In this document: positions 57,783 through 64,000 of the stretch, in pieces
Layout: the number at the start of each line of letters is the position of its first letter
How positions within the stretch are numbered: the stretch's first letter is position 1
From: Muscardinus avellanarius
Lineage: Eukaryota; Chordata; Mammalia; Rodentia; Gliridae
Assembly: GCA_963383645.1 (NCBI GenBank)
Contig: OY726559.1
Coordinates: 111,083,314 to 111,147,313, forward strand
Length of the DNA: 64,000 bases
Direction: 5' to 3'
Made by a program: the position numbers and the translations under genes
The notes under the pieces: generated by a model
What the model was told of the DNA's origin: nothing
Databases searched by the model: none
The model's input: only the letters and a program-made list of their open reading frames with translations

Positions 57783-58235
57783 GGAAAACAGTTACACATG
57801 AATATCTTTTGCTCGATTGCACCTTTCCCTCGAAAACCCCAGGTAAACAAACTTGAGATAGATTGAAAATGGGAGGAACGAGAAGAGAAGGTGGGCTTCT
57901 GGCACACTGCCTGGTGTGGGGCCCTCCTTCAGGGCAGCGTGGCCTGCATCCTGCTCACTGGATCTGCAGCTCCTCTTCCATCTCAGGCAATTTCTCCTTA
58001 TCCTTTCTAGGAGAAGCCTTCCCCACGCTTTAGCATCATGGTGGAGCAGGGATGAGGTCCACCAGGAGGATGGCGTTAAAGCATATGGTCTTCCTAGGCA
58101 TGAAAACACCTGATCCTGTCCATCACAGCTCGAGGCACGGCTTAAAGGCTTCAGGCGGGAGGTCTAGCATGACCATGAAATATTATATTACATTACATTA
58201 TTTGTTATTTTGAAGGATATTACTATTAATAGTGG

Positions 58236-58691
58236 TAATAGTACTGGAGATTAAACTCAGGGGCATTCTATTTCTACGCATGCCACCAGCCCTATTTTAT
58301 TTCTTAGTTTGAAACTGGGTGTCACTAAATTTCTCAGGGTCTTGCTAAATTGCTGAAGTCTTACCCTCCCAAGAACTGGGATTACAGGCATGTGCTACGA
58401 TGCCCAGCTTGAAATGATAGTTTAAAACTAGGTGGCTGGTCTCCATGCTTCTAGGCTTCTGCTTTTTTTTTTTTTTTTTTTTTTTTTTTTGTGGTACTGG
58501 GAAAGGAACCCAGGGGCATTCTACCTCTGAGCTACATCCCCAGACGTATTATTTTATTCTTTATTTTGAAACAGGGTCTCACTGAGTTGCAGAGGGCCTC
58601 ACTAAGTAGCTGAGGCTGGCCTTGAACCTTAATCCTTCTGTCTGAGCCTCCCAAATTCTGGGATTACAAGGGTGCCCCACCACACCCAGCT
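58236..58691 (-). repeat. Old B1-dID and S1 SINE
   Basis: A diverged copy at 58236-58410 and an S1 copy at 58461-58691 with a T-run of about 30 at its left end. Confidence 0.87.
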
Positions 58692-58948
58692 CTACCCTTT
58701 GTAACAAATTGAGGTACCAGGGAAACCACAGAATGTGTCTACATGACGTCTTTTGTGAAACACTTGGCAGTTAATGATGGCTGACCTGCTGCAGGGCTGT
58801 CACCCCGTGGCAGGCCCAAGGTATCTCTCAGACTTGAGGTCAGGAGGAGTCACGTAGGTGATTTATGTTGACGCCCCCCTATTGCTCTCTGTAGATTCCA
58901 CTTGGATCAACATTCACATAACCATTTCTCTAAAATGGCCTATGTTAG

Positions 58949-58951
<3 letters not shown>

Positions 58952-59006
<55 letters not shown>

Positions 59007-59129
59007 GGATTGAATCCAGGGGCTTTTTGTTTGGAAACGGGGTCTCACTAAGTTGCCAAGGCTGGCCTTGAACCTGCGATCGTTCTGTCTCAGCTCAGAG
59101 GTAGAGTCCCCTGGGTTCCATCCCCAGTA

Positions 59130-59169
<40 letters not shown>
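58952..59169. repeat. Inverted SINE halves bounded by (GT)n and (AC)n
   Basis: (GT)n 58952-59000 and a minus ID half (59001-59024) with B1 piece (59029-59092) meet a plus ID half (59093-59130) and (AC)n 59131-59169. The arms 59001-59022 and 59109-59130 are complementary with three mismatches in 22. Confidence 0.9.
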
Positions 59170-59171
<2 letters not shown>

Positions 59172-59719
59172 CAGTTTAGCTAATGTGGTAAGAGGCATTT
59201 TATGTTCTGAAAACAGACATGCAAATCTTGGGATGATTGCTGGGGAGTTCCGTTCTCTGGCAAGCGTAGTGACAGAGAGAGCCCTCTGATTTGGGAGAAA
59301 TTGGCTTTCCTTGACTGTTATCTTCCCTCACAAACCCCGCAGGAATGGCTGGTGGGCTTTGTAAAGAGGCTAATGAAATGTATGAGGCTTTAAACTGCTT
59401 CGGGAGAAGCTTCCTCAGGCTTCTCTCTGTGTCTCAACTGTCTCCCATCTCACTGTAAGGTGGGATTTGTTCTCCTTCACCACCAGGGACCTCCGTGGTA
59501 ATGTCACCCCCCGTAGGCACATTCTCTCTCTTTCCCTGACAAGACTCTGTGCTCCTGGTTCACAGCTCTGTGGCTCAGAGCCAAGTCGAGGCATCGCTAG
59601 CTTCTGATGGCTGAAAGTACCTCAGTGGAGAATCCTGGAAACAGGATATTTCAGGAGACAAGTGAGAAAGGCCTGGGAGCAGGAGCTGCAGCCCGGGGTG
59701 TGGGCTGATGGGGTCAAGT

Positions 59720-60039
59720 CAGTATTGATTACTAATAAGAGTAGTATTAATTGCCAATAAGAATAAGCTATACTTAGGCAGAGCAATAAGGTCCTTTTCT
59801 CTGTCTCCAGCCTATCAGCCAAAAGCTCCAGTGAAGGCCAACCTTGTCCAGCTAAAAATTGGTTATTAGCTGGGGCAGGAGTGTCATAGTAACTAGAGAT
59901 AAGATACAGAACACTGAACGCTCAAAATTATAGGGACTCGCACTTAGAAGGACAGAGTTACGCAGATCCTCATAAAAGTTTAGACCAAGTTAAAAGATGA
60001 AAAAGCAAAACACAGTGACCCAGTATTGATTACTAATAA
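59720..60039 (+). repeat. Pair of identical 19-bp direct repeats
   Basis: CAGTATTGATTACTAATAA occurs at 59720-59738 and 60021-60039. The stretch precedes the LTR-like segment and may be part of its U3 region. Confidence 0.7.
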
Positions 60040-60298
60040 CACCAGACATAGCTAAAGCTTTAAAGCTTTATACTTTAAACCTCTATACTATAAAAGGTGA
60101 AATTCTTGCATCTTTCTTTTCTTTGTTACAAAACAGGCTTACAACATAGTAAGTAACTGCTGTGAGATGCTGAGACTTACCAAGGGCACAGCTGGACTGT
60201 GGAGGCTTTAAATTTGAAGAGTAAAAATGAACAAAAAAAAAACAACATTGGGCTTCGACATGCAGCCCCCTGACCTTGAAAACCAAGTGACACATTTT

Positions 60299-60490
60299 TT
60301 TTTTCAATACTGGGAGGGAACCCAGGGCCATTCTACCCCCTGTCCTATTTTTTATTCTTTATTTTGAAACAGGGTCTCACTGAGTTGCAAAGGGCCTCGC
60401 TAAGTAGCTGAGGCTGTCCGCGAACCGCGATCCCCCCGTCTCAGCCTCCCGAATGCTGGGATCACAAGCGTGCGCCACCACGCCCGGCTT
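60299..60490 (-). repeat. S1 SINE inside LTR-like sequence
   Basis: Flanked by AAGTGAC(A/G)CATTTT (60285-60298 and 60491-60504), so the surrounding sequence was continuous before insertion. Confidence 0.92.
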
Positions 60491-60504
60491 AAGTGACGCA
60501 TTTT

Positions 60505-60833
60505 GATCAGGAATGTCAGACCTGCCTGTCCTTGTGAGGATGAATAAAGAAGGCTAACGGAAACGGCTAACACGGCAGAGATAACTAGTGGCCAGCACCT
60601 GCTTCTAGTGGCAAAGAGGGCCATTGGCTAGCAGTCTAAGAGAGACATGATAATAAATTCCTATAAAAAGACTGTGGTTTCCAAGGTGTCGGAGACACTC
60701 CACCACATCTCTCTCTGAGGTGGTGCTGCTTCTTGCTCTGCCCGCCTCTTATCCCTCACTTGTAATAATAAAACCTTATTTAAGCTTGCAGCAGTTCTGG
60801 CTTCTTTTTCTAAACCATCAGAGAACAAGGACC
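60505..60833 (+). mobile_element. LTR-like segment (endogenous retrovirus relic)
   Basis: A TATA-like CCTATAAAAAG at about 60660-60670 is followed 100 bp later by AATAAA (60767-60772) and a U5-like pyrimidine-rich end (TTCTGGCTTCTTTTTC). This is the promoter/poly(A) order of an LTR. The 5' boundary probably lies left of the SINE, possibly as far as 59600. No coding retroviral sequence is seen. Confidence 0.5.
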
Positions 60834-61154
60834 CACACACAGCACCATCATGCCAGATGGTAACATGGATGCAGGAGGAACCAGCCTGGGGAAGGAGACA
60901 TGGAAAAACAAAGCAGAGGGGCGTTGTGCTGTTACAAAAGGGATGCCACGGCTGAGGGGCGAGGACTTCAGTCCTGCGGTCTTGGACCTGGGCACTGATA
61001 AGGTAGCTCTTCCCCAGCTGTGGTCCGGGGTTGTAGCATCCTCCATGGGTATCTCCCCCTGGCCTCCGGCCCTGGTGCCATGCCTCTGATGTCCACATGG
61101 GGGCGCTGGATCCCTCCTATGCAAAGAATTTAAAGAGCTTTAAAAAGAAGGCTT

Positions 61155-61335
61155 AGCCCTGTGTGGTGAGACAGGAGGATTGCGCAAGTTTGAAGCCAGC
61201 CTCAGCTACTTAGTGAGGCTCTGGTCAACTTAGTGAGATCCTGTTTCCAAATAAAATATAAAATAGGTCCAGGAGTATAGCCCGCTGGTAGAAAGCCCCT
61301 CGGTTCCACCCCCCAGTACCACCCCCCCAAAAAAT
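61155..61335 (+). repeat. S2 SINE with deleted B1 core
   Basis: GTGTGGTGAGACAGGAGGAT shows the loss of about 40 bp of the B1 left part. The ID variant is GTATAGCCCGCTGGTAGAAA. Confidence 0.87.
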
Positions 61336-62174
61336 AAAACAGAAATAATAGACTTGCAGGTTTTCTAAAACAGACCAAGTTCTCAGAAACCTCATACATC
61401 CAAGTTCTTTTTGTAGATGAAGCAGACTGAGGCCCAGAGTGATTAGGGTTTGCTTCAAACTTTCTGAAAACAGTAGCCTTTGTGTTAGGGTGGTAATGTG
61501 GGTTTCTAGATTTCTAATTAAATGCTTTATTTCTCCTATCTTTTCGTGATCAAGGGGGAGAAAGGCTTCTGAGGAGGGTTGGGAAGGCTCGGGAATTACT
61601 TGATTTGTTATCTGGCAGTAGTGGTAGCTTTAAAAGAAAATGGCTCTGAGATAGTTTTCAGAAACGATCAGGGTCACAGAAATGGACATATAAATTGTAA
61701 TGTCTCCGTCTTCACTTCCCAGCGCCCTTCATTTCTCTTTCTGTTTATGATCTCACTTCTAGTGGGCTCTGTCTCATAAACTAAAGAGAGCAAGGCGGCA
61801 CCTGTGGCATGGGAGACTCCAGGGCACGGCGACTTTTAAAGTTTTGTTCACAAACATGGCTTCCAAGGAGACACCAGGAAGGAAGGGACCAGCAAGGGCC
61901 CATTTTCTTCCTCTTGATCTCTGCGGAGTGATTTCCTTTGTGGCTGGAAAATGTGGGCCTGGGCTTATGTCCAAGGCTATGTGTCGTCCAGAGCTGGAAA
62001 TGGAAAACTTTGTAAGTGCCCCACAGTTTTCTTATTAAATAAAATTCATTTAAAATATAATTTACATAAATTCAACTAAATTATGTAAAGTTATAAAGTT
62101 AATGTGCACTTTCATCCAGTGGTGCATTGGAGATGACCCACAGGTAGCTCACAAAAATGAATGGCTATTCAGGA

Positions 62175-62643
62175 ATTATTATTATTATTATTAATTATTA
62201 TTATTATTATTATTATTATTATGCGGTACTAGGGATGTAACCAAGGGGCATTCTACCTCTGAGCTCCATCCCCAGCCCTATTTTTGTTGTTATTGTTTTT
62301 TTGGTGGTACTGGGGTTCCTGGAAACCCTTCTACCTCTGGGCTACACTCCCAGACACCTATTTTTTATATTTTTATTTGGAAACAGGGTCTCCTAAGCCA
62401 GCGTGCGCAGCCTGCTTCGAACCTGCGTGATCCTCCTGTCTCCTCCTCCCAAGCGCGGGGATTACAAGCATGCGCCATCACGCCCAGCTCCCAGCCCTAT
62501 TTTTAATTCTTTATTTTGAAACAGGGTCTTACTGAGTTGCAAAGGGGCTCATTAAGTATTCCCTAAGGCTGGCTGTGAACCACGATCCTTCTGTCTCAGC
62601 CTCCCAAATATTGGGATTACAAGCGTGTGTCACCACACCTGGC
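62175..62643 (-). repeat. (ATT)n and S1 SINE split by an S3 insertion
   Basis: (ATT)n (62175-62221) is the tail of an S1 element whose ID part is 62223-62285 and B1 part 62505-62643. An S3 copy lies between perfect CCCAGCCCTATTTTT duplications (from about 62270 and 62490). Its palindrome has degenerated to AAGCCAGCGTGCGCAGCCTG. Confidence 0.9.
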
Positions 62644-62769
62644 TAATTCAGGAATTATTATGAGCCTAATAAGCCATGGGTAGCTTAAAATAAGACATGA
62701 AGGTATGGAGAAATCACACCATAAAAATCAGCAACAAATCAGGGCTTTTTATTTTTATTTTTTACAGAT

Positions 62770-63075
62770 AGACAGATTGCTAGCACGACAATATCTTTGG
62801 CACATGAGACGTTCCATTACCCACAGGTAATCACTATTAATTTTCTTATGTAAATATCCAGAAAGATTATTATGCATATGCTAGCACATATGCATGCATT
62901 ATTTTAAGTTATTTATAGAAAGAGAATCATATTTTAGAAAATTTCTTGAGTTTTTTTTTTACATATTAACACGTACAGCTCCAGGTTGCTATTTTAAATT
63001 ATTATAGAGTGGGCTATGATGTGGCTGTATTATAGTTTATTCAACCAAGGCTGTAATGAGATAATGTGTCCTTGT
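62770..63075. repeat. Possible old L1-derived fragment
   Basis: AGGTAATCACTATTAATTTT, AATATCCAGAAAGATTATTA and TATAGTTTATTCAACCAAGG recall a common old L1 segment. Assignment is weak. Confidence 0.35.
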
Positions 63076-63204
63076 GAAGTTTCTTTAAAGTAGACCCAGA
63101 GACAGGTGCTTGAGTGAAAACAGTTCAGAGGCAGATAGACCCAGGAAGCACAGGTGAGCCGGCTGGGAAGTGAGATAGGGACGTTTGCTTAAGTCAAGAT
63201 CCAA

Positions 63205-63372
63205 GCCGGGTGTGGGGGCACACACTTGTAATCCCAGCATTTGGGAGGCTGAGGCTGGAGGATCGAGGTTCAAGGACAGCCTCAGCTTCAAAATAGAGAA
63301 TAAAAAATAGAGCTGGGGGTGTAGCTCAGAGATAGAACGTCCCTGGGTTCCGTCCTTAGTACTCCCCCCCCC
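63205..63372 (+). repeat. S1 SINE with shortened B1
   Basis: The segment from ACAGCCTCAGCTTCAAAATA shows loss of TACTTAGTGAGGCCC through GAGACCCTGT. Ends in a C-run. Confidence 0.88.
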
Positions 63373-63537
63373 TCACAAATCCAGATAAGATCCTTGCATT
63401 TGATTGGTTTATATATCTCCTAAATTCCTTTAGCTTGCTCCCCATCCGTCACTGTTTTTCTTGCAACTTATTGAGGAAACTGGGTTATTTTACAGATTGG
63501 CTCCTTGGCACCATGTAACGCGTTCTCAGATGCTCTA

Positions 63538-63990
63538 CAGTAACCCCCTTTACCTGTGGCTTCAGATTTCATGAAAGTTTGTTACCTGTGGCCAACCATG
63601 CTCGGAAAATATTACATAGGGACATACCAGAAATATGCAGTTCATACATTTTAAGTTGTGCACCATTCTAAGTAGGGGGATGAAGTATCGTGCCCTCCGG
63701 CTCAATCCCACCGGGACCTGGAACCTGCATCCTTCATCCATTCCTTTGTTCAGTGTATCCACACTGTATAGGCTACCTGCCCAGTAGCCACTTAGTAGCC
63801 ATCGAACTTACCAGATGGACTGTTGGGCTCCCAAAGTAACTGTATCCAAGTAACCCTCATTTTACTAAATAATTTCCCCAAAGTATAAGCTTAGAGATGT
63901 TGGCAATTTGGATATGCCAGAGAAAAACAATTAAGTGTTTAAAGAGCACTTTAAAAGCCATAAAAGTGAACATTTTTGAGTTTATCAGAG
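63538..63990 (+). mobile_element. Tigger-family DNA transposon, 5' end
   Basis: The terminal CAGTAACCCCCTTTACCTGT follows TA, the pogo/Tc1-mariner target. The 5' region then follows the Tigger consensus through GTAGCCACTTAGTAGCCATC and AAGTAACCCTCATTTTACTA. The usual transposase start in AATAATGGCCCCAAAG is AATAATTTCCCCAAAG here, so the start codon is lost. The downstream GGCAATTTGGATATGCCAGA is recognisable transposase N-terminal coding sequence, now a pseudogene cut by the window edge. Confidence 0.78.
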
Positions 63991-64000
63991 ATATCCTTGT

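Larger units (their letters stand above)
34131..64000. other. 30-kb interval beyond DUSP23; no gene recognised
   Basis: Unique stretches are 34367-35007, 37004-38139, 38311-39460, 39721-40478, 41692-42026, 42235-42947, 43351-44113, 44326-45677, 46864-47782, 48575-49235, 49620-50379, 51301-51867, 51962-52507, 52837-53298, 53767-55482, 56276-56862, 57071-57486, 57783-58235, 58692-58951, 59170-60284, 60835-61154, 61336-62174 and 62644-63204. In other mammals the pentraxin gene CRP follows DUSP23 on this side, but no pentraxin exon is visible, so it lies outside the window or is absent. I see no splice-bounded coding exon here. Confidence 0.6.

Noticed and set aside
34131..64000. Possible pentraxin (CRP) exons expected by synteny
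   Set aside because: None of the conserved pentraxin segments is seen on either strand. CRP probably lies beyond the right edge.

Overview
The window is nuclear DNA from a non-murid rodent. The main evidence is roughly a hundred copies of a dimeric SINE: a 7SL-derived B1 monomer joined to a shortened tRNA-derived ID module (the B1-dID type, known from squirrel-related and some other non-murid rodents). At least three diagnostic subfamilies are visible, called S1, S2 and S3 here. The species cannot be fixed from sequence alone; a sciuromorph (squirrel, mountain beaver or dormouse lineage) fits best.

Two protein-coding genes can be supported, both on the minus strand, in the order expected for the region orthologous to human 1q23.2. 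SLAMF8 runs from coding exon 1 (11771-11810) through the IgV exon 2 (9734-10042) to the terminal tail exon (4325-4389). Its C2-type Ig exon and transmembrane exon are not visible; a 200-N assembly gap (4825-5024) lies in that interval. DUSP23 is complete in two coding exons (33578-33844 and 31907-32092) that encode a 150-residue atypical dual-specificity phosphatase. A CpG-rich promoter sits upstream and runs into a second 200-N gap (33931-34130).

The 20 kb between the two genes is where other mammals carry FCRL6. I found no recognisable Ig, transmembrane or tail exon of it. That interval holds SINEs, microsatellites, a 346-bp local direct duplication (20203-20548 and 21239-21583), old MIR-like repeats and unique non-coding sequence. 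The 30 kb beyond DUSP23 (34131-64000) contains no gene I recognise. It holds SINEs, a MaLR-type LTR, a probable solo LTR, another LTR-like segment split by a SINE, two Tigger-related DNA-transposon pieces, a CCACGCC minisatellite and a near-perfect 22-bp inverted repeat.

The most notable observations are these. SLAMF8 has lost its ancestral intron-1 acceptor (GG instead of AG), which predicts an 18-nt in-frame shift and a signal peptide six residues shorter. The SLAMF8 tail has a TAG four codons before the usual end. Its proximal upstream region has a perfect kappaB site next to an ISRE-like element. Several B1-dID elements carry two to four ID modules yet sit inside one target-site duplication. 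The S3 subfamily has a palindrome at the B1 3' end. None of these amounts to a demonstrated new biological system; they are sequence-supported leads.
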